A stretch of 7,736 bases of DNA from positions 1 through 7,736 of the forward strand of contig CATXML010000050.1 in NCBI GenBank assembly GCA_958372035.1. Reading direction: 5' to 3'. The stretch comes from an uncultured Collinsella sp. GTDB taxonomy: Bacteria; Actinomycetota; Coriobacteriia; Coriobacteriales; Coriobacteriaceae. This document shows, one piece after another, positions 1 through 6,082 of the stretch (within the stretch, counting starts at the first letter, position 1; each line of letters begins with the position of its first letter). Made by a program: the position numbers and the translations under genes. The notes beneath the pieces were generated by a model, which worked only from the letters and a program-made list of their open reading frames with translations, was not told the origin of the DNA and ran no database searches.

Positions 1-73
1 AGCGAAGCGAGAATGTTTGAGCACGGAGGTTACACCCCGGCCCGCCTGGGAGACCCCCGTGGAACAAACCTGC

Positions 74-1993
74 CTACTCCAGCTCAAACGCGCCGGTATA
101 CAGCTGGTAGTAATACCCGCGCTTGGCGATCAGCTCGTCGTGGTTGCCGCGCTCGATGATGCGGCCGTGATCCAGACAGATGATCGCGTCAGAGTTGCGC
201 ACGGTGGACAGGCGGTGTGCGATGACAAACGTCGTGCGGCCCTCCATGAGCTTATCCATGCCCGCCTGCACGATGGCCTCGGTGCGGGTGTCGATGGAGC
301 TCGTGGCCTCGTCTAGAATCATCGCCGGCGGATCGGCGACGGCGGCGCGTGCGATCGAAATCAGCTGGCGCTGGCCCTGCGACAGCTGCGCGCCGTTGCC
401 GGTGAGCATAGTGTCGTAGCCGTCGGGTAGGCGGGTGATAAAGTCGTCGGCGCCCGCGAGCTTGGCCGCCGCGATGCACTCCTCGTCGGTGGCGTCCAGG
501 TTGCCGTAGCGGATGTTATCCATCACGGTGCCGGTGAACAGGTTCACGTCCTGCAGCACGACGCCCAGCGAGCGGCGCAGATCGGCCTTGCGAATCTTGT
601 TGACGTTGATGCCGTCGTAGCGGATCTTGCCGTCGGCGATGTCGTAGAAGCGGTTGATGAGGTTGGTGATGGTCGTCTTGCCGGCTCCGGTGGCGCCGAC
701 AAACGCGATCTTCTGGCCCGGCTTGGCAAACACGGACACGCCGTGCAGCACTTCGTGGTCGGGCGTGTAGCCAAAGTCGACGTTGTCCATGACCAGGTCG
801 CCACGCAGCGGCACGTACTCGATCTCGCCGGTTGCGCGGTGCGGATGTTTCCACGCCCACATGCCGGTGTGGTGGTCAGCCTCCTCGAGCTGCCAGGTAT
901 CGGGGTTGACCTGCGCGTTGACGAGCGTCACATAGCCTTCGTCGGCTTCGGGCTTCTCGTCGATGAGCTCAAAGATACGGTCGGCGCCGGCGAGGCCCAT
1001 GACCACGGCGTTGATCTGCTGCGAGATCTGGCCGATCTGTCCGCAGAACTGCTTGGTCATGTTGAGGAACGGCACCACGACGGCGATGGACAGCGCCATG
1101 CCCGAGATGCTCAGGTTGGGCACGCCCAGCGCCAGGAAAATGCCGCCGGCAAGGGCCACCAGCACGTAGAGCAAGTTGCCCAGGTTCATAAGGATGGGCA
1201 TGAGGATGTTGGCGTACATGTTGGCCTTCTGCGAGACCTCGAAGAGCTTTTCGTTGCGCTCGTCAAAATCGGCCTCGGCGGCAGACTCGTGGCAGAACGC
1301 CTTGACGACCTTCTGACCGTTCATGACTTCCTCGATATGGCCCTCGACCACGCCGAGCTCGGTCTGCTGCGCAATGAAGAAACGCGCGGAATTGGAGCCG
1401 AGCAGCTTGGTCATAAAGGTCATAAAGGCGACGCCGGCGATGATGACCAGGCACATCCACACGCTGTAGTACAGCATGATAAAGAACACCGTGACGATGA
1501 TGATGATCGTCATGAGCAGGTTGGGCAGCGACTGGCTGATCATCTGACGCAGCGTGTCGATGTCGTTGGTGTAGTGGCTCATGATATCGCCGCGCTGGTG
1601 CGTGTCGAAGTAGCGGATCGGCAGGTCCTGCATGCGGTTGAACATCATCTCGCGCAGCTTCTCGAGCGAGCCCTGCGTGACGATAGCCATGGCGCGGTTC
1701 CAGAAGAGCGAGGACAGGACACCGACGCCGTAGATGCAGGCGAGGGTGGTCACGAGCTGCAGAATCTTGGGCTGTGCGGCTTCCCAATCGCCCGACTGCC
1801 ACGATTCGCTAATAATCTGCAGAGCGCTCTGCAGGAAGGTCGCGCCGATGGAGTTGATGATGGCGCAGAGCACCACGCCGGCGACGACAAGGGGCAAAAG
1901 CACGGGATAGAAGCCAAAGAGCGTCTTGATGAGGCGCGACATGGTGCCGCCCTTACGGTTGAGCGCGCGCTCGGCGGTCGTTGCCTTACTCAT
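74..1993 (-). CDS. ABC multidrug-type exporter half-transporter, catalytically intact subunit
   Basis: This is a 639-residue fused membrane/ATPase half-transporter, normal for type I (type IV fold) ABC exporters. The membrane domain spans roughly residues 20-335, with hydrophobic segments near 30-55, 80-98, 158-196 and 265-315. The nucleotide-binding domain starts near residue 398. Visible motifs are the A-loop aromatic Y409, Walker A GATGAGKT (433-440), Q-loop Q481, signature LSQGQ (537-541, not the usual LSGGQ), Walker B AMILD (557-561) with catalytic E562, and switch H593. A linker of about 45 residues (350-395), rich in W, H and acidic residues, joins the two domains and is longer than in most exporters. 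The start is the ATG at 1993, because AGGAGG lies 8 bases upstream (2002-2007) and the ATG overlaps the stop of the preceding gene (ATGAGTAA). The open frame continues to 2176 but that part overlaps the upstream gene. It very likely pairs with the upstream ABC protein in the cytoplasmic membrane. The substrate is unknown; drug or lipid efflux is inferred from the family and the MarR neighbour. Confidence 0.95.
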   Translation of the reverse strand: MSKATTAERALNRKGGTMSRLIKTLFGFYPVLLPLVVAGVVLCAIINSIGATFLQSALQIISESWQSGDWEAAQPKILQLVTTLACIYGVGVLSSLFWNRAMAIVTQGSLEKLREMMFNRMQDLPIRYFDTHQRGDIMSHYTNDIDTLRQMISQSLPNLLMTIIIIVTVFFIMLYYSVWMCLVIIAGVAFMTFMTKLLGSNSARFFIAQQTELGVVEGHIEEVMNGQKVVKAFCHESAAEADFDERNEKLFEVSQKANMYANILMPILMNLGNLLYVLVALAGGIFLALGVPNLSISGMALSIAVVVPFLNMTKQFCGQIGQISQQINAVVMGLAGADRIFELIDEKPEADEGYVTLVNAQVNPDTWQLEEADHHTGMWAWKHPHRATGEIEYVPLRGDLVMDNVDFGYTPDHEVLHGVSVFAKPGQKIAFVGATGAGKTTITNLINRFYDIADGKIRYDGINVNKIRKADLRRSLGVVLQDVNLFTGTVMDNIRYGNLDATDEECIAAAKLAGADDFITRLPDGYDTMLTGNGAQLSQGQRQLISIARAAVADPPAMILDEATSSIDTRTEAIVQAGMDKLMEGRTTFVIAHRLSTVRNSDAIICLDHGRIIERGNHDELIAKRGYYYQLYTGAFELE

Positions 1994-3800
1994 GTGCCTC
2001 GCCTCCTTCCTGGGTCTGAGCTTGCGTTGCGGATGCCTCGGTGTCGGCCTCGACGGCCCCTTCGCCCTCGGCAGACATCTTGTTTTGCGAGGTAAAGGTC
2101 TCTCGGTAGATCTCGCTCGTCTTGAGCAGCTCTTCGTGGTTGCCGATCTGTGCGATGCGGCCGCCCTCCATGACAATGATGCGGTCTGCGTCCTGCACGG
2201 AGCTGATGCGCTGGGCGATGATGAGCTTGGTCGTGTTGGGCAGATAGCTTGCCAGGCCTGCGCGAATCTTGGCGTCAGTCTTGGTGTCGACGGCGCTGGT
2301 GGAGTCGTCCAGGATCAAGATCTTGGGGCGACGCAACAGGGCGCGTGCAATGCACAGGCGCTGCTTCTGACCGCCCGAAACATTAGAGCCGCCCTGTTCG
2401 ATCCAGGTGTCGTAGCCCTTGGGGAAACCGTCGACAAACTCGTCGGCGCAGGCCAGATGCGCTGCCTCGCGGACTTCCTCGTCGGTGGCGTTCGGGTCGC
2501 CCCAACGCAGGTTCTCGGCGATGGTGCCGCTAAACAGCACGTTTTTCTGCAGCACCATGGCGACCTGGTGACGCAGCGCGTCCAGGTCGTAGTCGCGCAC
2601 GTCCACGCCGCCCACGCGCACAGCGCCTTCGGTGGTGTCGTACAGGCGGGCGATGAGGTTAACGAGCGTGGACTTGGCCGAGCCGGTGCCGCCGATGATG
2701 CCGATGGTCTCGCCGCTCGTAATGTGCAGGTCGATATCGTCGAGCGCCTGGCGTTTCGCATGCGCGGAATACTTAAAGCTCACGTGGTCAAAGTCGATGG
2801 AACCGTCGGCAACCTCGAGCACGGGCTCGGCGGGATCGGCGATCGTGGGCTCGGCGGCCAGCACCTCGGCAATGCGGTGTGCCGATTCGTCGGCCATGGT
2901 CACCATGACAAAGATCATCGACAGCTGCATCAGGCTCATGAGAATCTGGAAACCATAGGTAAAGGTCGAGGAGAGCTGGCCCACGTCGAACAGCGTGCCC
3001 TGGCTCGTGATGATGAGCTTGGAGCCCAGGTAGATGATGACGACAAACGCGCCGTTGACGCAGATGTTCATCATGGGGTTGTTAAAGGCGAGCAGCTTCT
3101 CGGCGCGGGTGAAGTCCATCTGGACGTCGCGCGCGGCGGTCGCGAACTTCTCCTTCTCAAAGTCTTCGCGCACATAGCTCTTGACCACGCGCATGCCGGT
3201 GACGTTTTCCTCGACGGACTCGTTAAGGGCATCATACTTGTGGAACACGCGCGAGAAGATGGGGCGCACCTTAAAGATGATAAAGAACAGTCCAAAGCCC
3301 AGCAGCGGAATGATGACCAGGTAGACCATGGCGACGCTGCCGCCCATGATAAACGCCATGGTAAAGGCGAAGATCAATACCAGCGGCGCGCGCACGACGA
3401 TACGGATGATCATCATAAAGGCCTGCTGCACGTTGTTGATATCGGTGGTCAGGCGCGTGACGAGCGAGGAGCTCGAGAACTCATCGATGTTGGCAAAGCT
3501 GAACGTCTGGATCTTGTAGAACAGGTCGTGACGCAGGTTCTTGGCGAATCCGCAGCTCGCATGGCTGCAGGTGACACCAGCCGCGGCGCCAAAAGCAAGC
3601 GACGTCAGCGCGATGAGCACCAAAAAGCCTGCGGTGGGAAGCATCTCGGCTACGGTGGCGCCGTCTTTGATAGCGTCGATCAGGTTGGCGGTGATAAATG
3701 GAATCAGCATCTCGCAGAGCACCTCGCCAAGCACGAGCAGCGGCGTGGCAACAGTGACTTTCATATAGTCGCGGATGCTTCCCATGAGGGTTTTAATCAT
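1986..3800 (-). CDS. ABC multidrug-type exporter half-transporter, degenerate-site subunit
   Basis: This 604-residue protein is a second half-transporter with an N-terminal membrane domain (about 1-310) and a nucleotide-binding domain (about 333-570). Motifs are A-loop Y344, Walker A GGTGSAKST (370-378, A where the second motif glycine is usual), Q418, canonical signature VSGGQ (474-478) and Walker B ILILD (494-498). The catalytic position is D499 instead of E, and the switch residue is Q530 (IIAQR) instead of H. In characterised heterodimeric exporters this D/Q pair marks the subunit carrying the degenerate ATP site, while its intact VSGGQ completes the partner's active site. A C-terminal tail (about 572-604) is acidic, rich in E, A, Q and T, and probably disordered. 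The start at 3800 has GGGAGG 6 bases upstream (3807-3812) and overlaps the marR stop by 8 bases (ATGATTAA). Its stop overlaps the start of the next ABC gene by 8 bases, so 1:1 coupled translation is likely. Confidence 0.95.
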   Translation of the reverse strand: MIKTLMGSIRDYMKVTVATPLLVLGEVLCEMLIPFITANLIDAIKDGATVAEMLPTAGFLVLIALTSLAFGAAAGVTCSHASCGFAKNLRHDLFYKIQTFSFANIDEFSSSSLVTRLTTDINNVQQAFMMIIRIVVRAPLVLIFAFTMAFIMGGSVAMVYLVIIPLLGFGLFFIIFKVRPIFSRVFHKYDALNESVEENVTGMRVVKSYVREDFEKEKFATAARDVQMDFTRAEKLLAFNNPMMNICVNGAFVVIIYLGSKLIITSQGTLFDVGQLSSTFTYGFQILMSLMQLSMIFVMVTMADESAHRIAEVLAAEPTIADPAEPVLEVADGSIDFDHVSFKYSAHAKRQALDDIDLHITSGETIGIIGGTGSAKSTLVNLIARLYDTTEGAVRVGGVDVRDYDLDALRHQVAMVLQKNVLFSGTIAENLRWGDPNATDEEVREAAHLACADEFVDGFPKGYDTWIEQGGSNVSGGQKQRLCIARALLRRPKILILDDSTSAVDTKTDAKIRAGLASYLPNTTKLIIAQRISSVQDADRIIVMEGGRIAQIGNHEELLKTSEIYRETFTSQNKMSAEGEGAVEADTEASATQAQTQEGGEAHE

Positions 3801-4299
3801 CCAGTTCCTCCCAGGTTACGCGGATTTTATCGAGCATTTCGGCGAGGTCCTCGCGCTCGTCGTGGGTGAGCGCGCTAAAGGCCTGCTCTCTAAAGCGAAT
3901 GCGGGCCGCCTGCTCTACGTGGGCCTTTTCCCATCCCGCTTCGGTCAGGCGAATGGTGAGCTGCCGCCGGTCTTTGGGATTGCGGCTGCGCTCGATAAGG
4001 CCGGCGCATTCGATCTTGGAGAGAATCTCGGAAAGCGAACCGGGCTTAAGATCAAAGTGCAGGCCTAGTTCCTGCTGTGACATCTCGCCGTTTGGCTGCT
4101 TGGCGAGCAAGCAGACGATGGGGGCCTTTCCCGAGGCGCCGCCGCCGTGAAAGTGCAGAAAGTGGCCGCAGAAGCCCAGCCCGTTTAGGATGTGCTTGGC
4201 GAGCGCGTCTGATTGGGACTGTGCCGCGGGCGCATCTGCGGGTTCATGGGGGTCGCCGCCCGGCGTGTGGGGGCAGAGGCCGATGTGGTCATCGCACAT
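3793..4299 (-). CDS. MarR-family transcriptional regulator of the ABC exporter operon
   Basis: The 168-residue protein has a winged-helix domain at about 59-122: helices around the region beginning MSQQELGLHFDLKPGSLSEI (73-92) form the helix-turn-helix, and NPKDRRQLTIRLTEAG (107-122) is the wing with the conserved D-R-R. A C-terminal dimerisation helix follows (about 127-165). It should bind DNA as a dimer and release it on ligand binding, controlling the two ABC genes it overlaps. The ATG at 4299 is preferred because AAAGGAG (4307-4313) lies 7 bases upstream. The frame could extend to a TTG at 4332, but that would run through the operator. The first 20 residues are rich in Cys/His (C2, H5, C9, H11, H18), and the first helix has C43, H45, H48 and H51, so metal or redox sensing is possible but unproven. 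First gene of the operon; probably autoregulated through the inverted repeat in its leader. Confidence 0.92.
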   Translation of the reverse strand: MCDDHIGLCPHTPGGDPHEPADAPAAQSQSDALAKHILNGLGFCGHFLHFHGGGASGKAPIVCLLAKQPNGEMSQQELGLHFDLKPGSLSEILSKIECAGLIERSRNPKDRRQLTIRLTEAGWEKAHVEQAARIRFREQAFSALTHDEREDLAEMLDKIRVTWEELDD

Positions 4300-4315
4300 G
4301 GTGTCGCTCCTTTCT

Positions 4316-4351
4316 TTAGTTAGGTAGTGCAATTGTTTTGTGCCTAACTAA
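4316..4351. promoter_or_regulatory. Putative MarR operator: perfect 9-bp inverted repeat
   Basis: TTAGTTAGG (4316-4324) and CCTAACTAA (4343-4351) are exact reverse complements separated by 18 bp, so the arm centres are 27 bp apart. The distal arm overlaps the -10 box of the marR promoter, and the proximal arm ends just before the ribosome binding site. A second half-site-like match, TTAGG at 4353-4357, makes CCTAA-N5-TTAGG with the distal arm. A site over the -10 and start region fits repression of its own operon by the adjacent MarR protein. Binding itself is inferred. Confidence 0.6.
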
Positions 4352-4378
4352 TTTAGGAGTGCAAGAAATAAATGTCAA
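4350..4378 (-). promoter_or_regulatory. Promoter of the marR-ABC-ABC operon
   Basis: On the minus strand a consensus -35 TTGACA (4373-4378) is followed by a 17-base spacer and TAAATT (4350-4355, 4 of 6 matches to TATAAT). Transcription would start near 4343, giving a leader of about 45 bases that contains the inverted repeat and the marR ribosome binding site. It is the best sigma-70-type promoter in the window. Confidence 0.65.
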
Positions 4379-4395
4379 GGTACCAAACTTATTAA

Positions 4396-4423
4396 GTTAC
4401 GGCGTTTTACCAAACGCCGTAAC
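4396..4423. repeat. Perfect 12-bp stem-loop in the divergent intergenic region
   Basis: GTTACGGCGTTT (4396-4407) and AAACGCCGTAAC (4412-4423) are exact reverse complements around a 4-base loop TACC. It sits about 18 bp upstream of the marR -35 box. No T-run follows it on the plus strand and only a poor one (TTAATAAGTTT) on the minus strand, so it is not a convincing intrinsic terminator. It could be a protein-binding palindrome, a folded element of an untranslated RNA, or part of an interspersed repeat. Confidence 0.6.
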
Positions 4424-4802
4424 CGCTCGATGCTGCAAACGCTCCTAAGCGGCAATCTGATCCCTTGGGGACGAAGGAAAAGGTATCGTTTTGGGCTGCG
4501 ATGATGCCTTTCGAAGCGGCCTTGCCAAAAACCATGCCTAATTACTACGATGAATCCAGCGTCGCTGACCACAACAGCTGTTTCTGAAAAAACGCAAGCT
4601 ATCTACCTGCGGTTTTGTTGGAGAGAAATTCGTTGTGGTTGGAGGCGGGCGGTTAAACGTAGTAAATAGGCATAGTTTTGAAATGGCGCTATATGAGTAG
4701 CATCAACTAGGCCGCTATGGAGCAAACAGCCCCCATTTCGAAACCTTTCCGCAACAATTTGCCCTTCGTACCGCTCGCCTCCGCCCGCAACGCCTCCTGC
4801 GC
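4424..4802. other. Gene-free divergent intergenic stretch
   Basis: No reading frame here has a good ribosome binding site, start and family resemblance together. Two short minus-strand frames (4375-4572, 65 codons; 4603-4869, 88 codons) and a plus-strand frame (about 4421-4588) are open. The first minus-strand frame runs through the 12-bp hairpin, and the second runs over the start of the kinase gene, so I treat them as chance. The plus-strand stretch around 4455-4588 reads smoothly but has no clear start signal. Base composition is visibly less GC-rich than in the genes. It may hold a decayed gene, an interspersed repeat or an untranslated RNA. Confidence 0.4.
4587..4611 (-). terminator. Terminator-like hairpin on the minus strand, with no matching gene
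   Basis: Read on the minus strand, CGCAGGT-AGATA-GCTTGCG forms a 7-bp stem (two G-U wobbles) with a 5-base loop, followed at once by six Ts (4587-4592). On the plus strand the wobbles become mismatches, so the polarity is minus. The only minus-strand frame ending here (4603-4869) is doubtful. The hairpin may end an antisense or small RNA starting within the kinase leader, or it may be chance. Confidence 0.35.
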
Positions 4803-4808
4803 TACACT
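4803..4808 (+). promoter_or_regulatory. Possible -10 box for the kinase operon
   Basis: TACACT lies about 50 bases before the kinase start and fits a loose TANNNT -10 box. No recognisable -35 hexamer lies 16-18 bases upstream, so this is tentative. Confidence 0.25.
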
Positions 4809-4858
4809 TAGTCGCACTGTGGCGCTGCTGCGCTGTGCCCGAAACAAGGGAGACCCTC

Positions 4859-5683
4859 ATGAAGAACACTCAGCTGCTGCTGATCAACGATATGTGCGGT
4901 TACGGCAAGGTCGCGCTTTCCGCCATGCTGCCGGTGCTGTCGCACATGGGTTACCGTATCCACAATCTGCCGACGGCGCTTGTGTCCGATACGCTCAACT
5001 ATCCCAAGTTCTACATCCACGACACCACGGAGTACGTGCGTCAGAGTCTTGCCATCTGGGAGGAGCTCGGCTTTGAGTTCGACGCCATCTCGACCGGCTT
5101 TATCGTGACCGAGGAAGAGACGCGTATCATCTCGGACTTTTGCCACCGCCGCGCGCAAAAGGGCACCAAGGTGTTCGTCGACCCCATCATGGGCGACAAC
5201 GGCAAGCTCTATGCGGGCGTGCCCGAGTCCACGATTGGCCTTATGCGGCACCTGCTGGAGTGCGCAGACTACGCGGTGCCCAACTACACCGAGGCCTGTC
5301 TGCTCACTGATACGCCTATTGCAGAGCAGATCACGCCCGATGAGGCCCGCGCCCTTGTGGACGCCGTGCGCGAGCTGGGTGCCAAATCGGTGGTCATTAC
5401 GAGCGCCGTGGTCAATGGCACGAACGCGGTTATCGGTTACGACTATGTGGCGGGGGAGTACTTCACGATTCCCTTTGACCTGATTCCGGTCTATTTCCCG
5501 GGCACGGGCGACACGTTCTCGGCGGTGCTCGTCGGCCGCGTTATGGCAGGCTGGAGTCTGCAGCGCGCGACGTCCGATGCCATGCGTGTGGTGGCTGAGC
5601 TTATCGAGCGCAATGCCGACCAAGAGGACAAGTCGGCTGGCCTTCCCATCGAGGCCTGCCTGGATGTGATTGACCATGAGTAA
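4859..5683 (+). CDS. Pyridoxamine/pyridoxal kinase (PdxK/PdxY-like, ribokinase superfamily)
   Basis: The 274-residue cytoplasmic enzyme is expected to phosphorylate pyridoxamine or pyridoxal (and possibly pyridoxine) with ATP, in the salvage route to pyridoxal 5'-phosphate. The length is typical of the family. Evidence includes an N-terminal substrate region (INDMCGYGKVALSAMLP, 9-25; SDTLNYP, 43-49), the DPIMGDNGKLY segment (108-118), the PNYTEA nucleotide/metal-binding motif (141-146) and the GTGD anion-hole motif (215-218) with D218 as catalytic base. The ATG at 4859 is preferred over a GTG at 4835, because AAGGGAG (4846-4852) lies 6 bases upstream of it; the GTG would place that site inside the gene. 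Its stop overlaps the start of the next gene by 8 bases (ATGAGTAA), so the two are cotranscribed. Substrate preference cannot be read from sequence: relatives of this sequence type are generally named pyridoxamine kinase. Confidence 0.9.
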   Translation: MKNTQLLLINDMCGYGKVALSAMLPVLSHMGYRIHNLPTALVSDTLNYPKFYIHDTTEYVRQSLAIWEELGFEFDAISTGFIVTEEETRIISDFCHRRAQKGTKVFVDPIMGDNGKLYAGVPESTIGLMRHLLECADYAVPNYTEACLLTDTPIAEQITPDEARALVDAVRELGAKSVVITSAVVNGTNAVIGYDYVAGEYFTIPFDLIPVYFPGTGDTFSAVLVGRVMAGWSLQRATSDAMRVVAELIERNADQEDKSAGLPIEACLDVIDHE

Positions 5684-6005
5684 TGCTGGCGAGGACGGCG
5701 TCAAGCCTGCGGGCGAGAACAGGCCGCTCGGCGCGCCGCGTGGCAAGCGTCCGCGTATCCGCGTGAGCTGCGTGGACCAGCTGGGCACATGCCGCTGCCA
5801 TCACGGGCACAAGCCGGGTGACGTCTTCGACTTCGACCGCGACCGCGGCAAGATGTGTTCCATGGCATGTCACGTGGGCTTTCCCTATATCGATATCCTG
5901 CGCTACGGCGGAACCGTGCCTGGCAACGAGCCCGGTACGGCAAAGTTCTGCTGTCCCGAGGTCGACACGTTGAACGTCTGGCTTGCCGAGATCGTCGACG
6001 AATAG
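5676..6005 (+). CDS. Small Cys/His-rich TIGR04076-type protein of unknown function
   Basis: The 109-residue protein has a basic, probably flexible N-terminus (1-28), then a compact domain. Recognisable features are CRCHHGHKPGDVFDF (39-53), MCSMACHVGFPYIDILRYGG (60-79) and CCPEVDTLNVWLAEI (92-106). The order GHKxGDxF, then a Cys-containing helix, then RYGG, then a CCP strand, matches my recollection of the TIGR04076 family of short proteins with no known function. Seven Cys (32, 39, 41, 61, 65, 92, 93) and four His (42, 43, 45, 66) suggest a metal site, which is inference. The start is the ATG at 5676 inside the kinase stop overlap. No strong ribosome binding site precedes it, so translation probably depends on coupling to the kinase. 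A TTG at 5670 is a weaker alternative. Confidence 0.82.
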   Translation: MSNAGEDGVKPAGENRPLGAPRGKRPRIRVSCVDQLGTCRCHHGHKPGDVFDFDRDRGKMCSMACHVGFPYIDILRYGGTVPGNEPGTAKFCCPEVDTLNVWLAEIVDE

Positions 6006-6006
6006 C

Positions 6007-6043
6007 CGGATGTGACAAAGGGGCGGGCCCTTTGTCGCATCCG
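6007..6043. repeat. Palindromic intergenic repeat, copy A
   Basis: CGGATGTGACAAAGGG (6007-6022) pairs with CCCTTTGTCGCATCCG (6028-6043) over 16 bp with one T-G wobble and a 5-base loop. The same core, GATGYGACAAAGG with its complement, recurs at 7557-7589 on the other side of the next gene. The two loops differ, as expected for members of a short interspersed (REP-like) palindrome family rather than for gene-specific terminators. It starts one base after the TIGR04076-type stop codon. Confidence 0.75.
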
Positions 6044-6065
6044 CCGATGGTGCCCCTTCTTTTTT
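6018..6065 (+). terminator. Probable intrinsic terminator of the kinase operon
   Basis: AAGGGGC (6018-6024) can pair with GCCCCTT (6052-6058), a 7-bp stem directly followed by CTTTTTT (6059-6065). Its left arm lies inside repeat copy A, so the long palindrome and this stem cannot form fully at the same time. The longer palindrome ends about 14 bases before the T-run, which is too far for a standard intrinsic terminator. Transcription ending here is plausible; which fold does it is unclear. Confidence 0.5.
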
Positions 6066-6068
6066 GCC

Positions 6069-6074
6069 TATAAT
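6069..6074 (+). promoter_or_regulatory. Candidate -10 box (TATAAT) upstream of the ATPase gene
   Basis: A perfect TATAAT lies just after the terminator T-run. The hexamer 17 bases upstream (GATGGT) is a poor -35 match. A start near 6081 would give a leader of about 100 bases carrying all three TGCATTTCAT copies. A second weaker box, TATAAA at 6141-6146, is also possible. Confidence 0.4.
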
Positions 6075-6082
6075 CCTAAATC

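Noticed and set aside
1..73. Terminator or gene fragment downstream of the ABC operon
   Set aside because: I saw only a short GGGAGACCC-type symmetry and no T-run, ribosome binding site or recognisable coding sequence in these bases.
743..2095. 450-codon plus-strand frame antisense to the catalytic ABC gene
   Set aside because: It lies opposite a gene with a full set of ABC motifs. Its His/Asp/Val-rich translation is typical of antisense frames in GC-rich DNA and resembles no family.
1926..3869. 647-codon plus-strand frame antisense to the degenerate ABC gene and marR
   Set aside because: Same reasoning: long only because the opposite strand is GC-rich and codon-biased. It spans several real gene boundaries, with no ribosome binding site or recognisable domain.
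4375..4572. 65-codon minus-strand frame upstream of the marR promoter
   Set aside because: It runs through the perfect 12-bp hairpin and up to the -35 box, has no clear ribosome binding site and no recognised domain.
4603..4869. 88-codon minus-strand frame ending at the orphan terminator
   Set aside because: Ending at a terminator is suggestive, but the frame covers the kinase ribosome binding site and start, and its translation resembles no known family. Kept only as part of the possible antisense RNA idea.
4808..5788. 326-codon minus-strand frame over the kinase gene
   Set aside because: It is antisense to a kinase with clear GTGD and PNYTEA motifs, and the translation is low in structure-like patterns.
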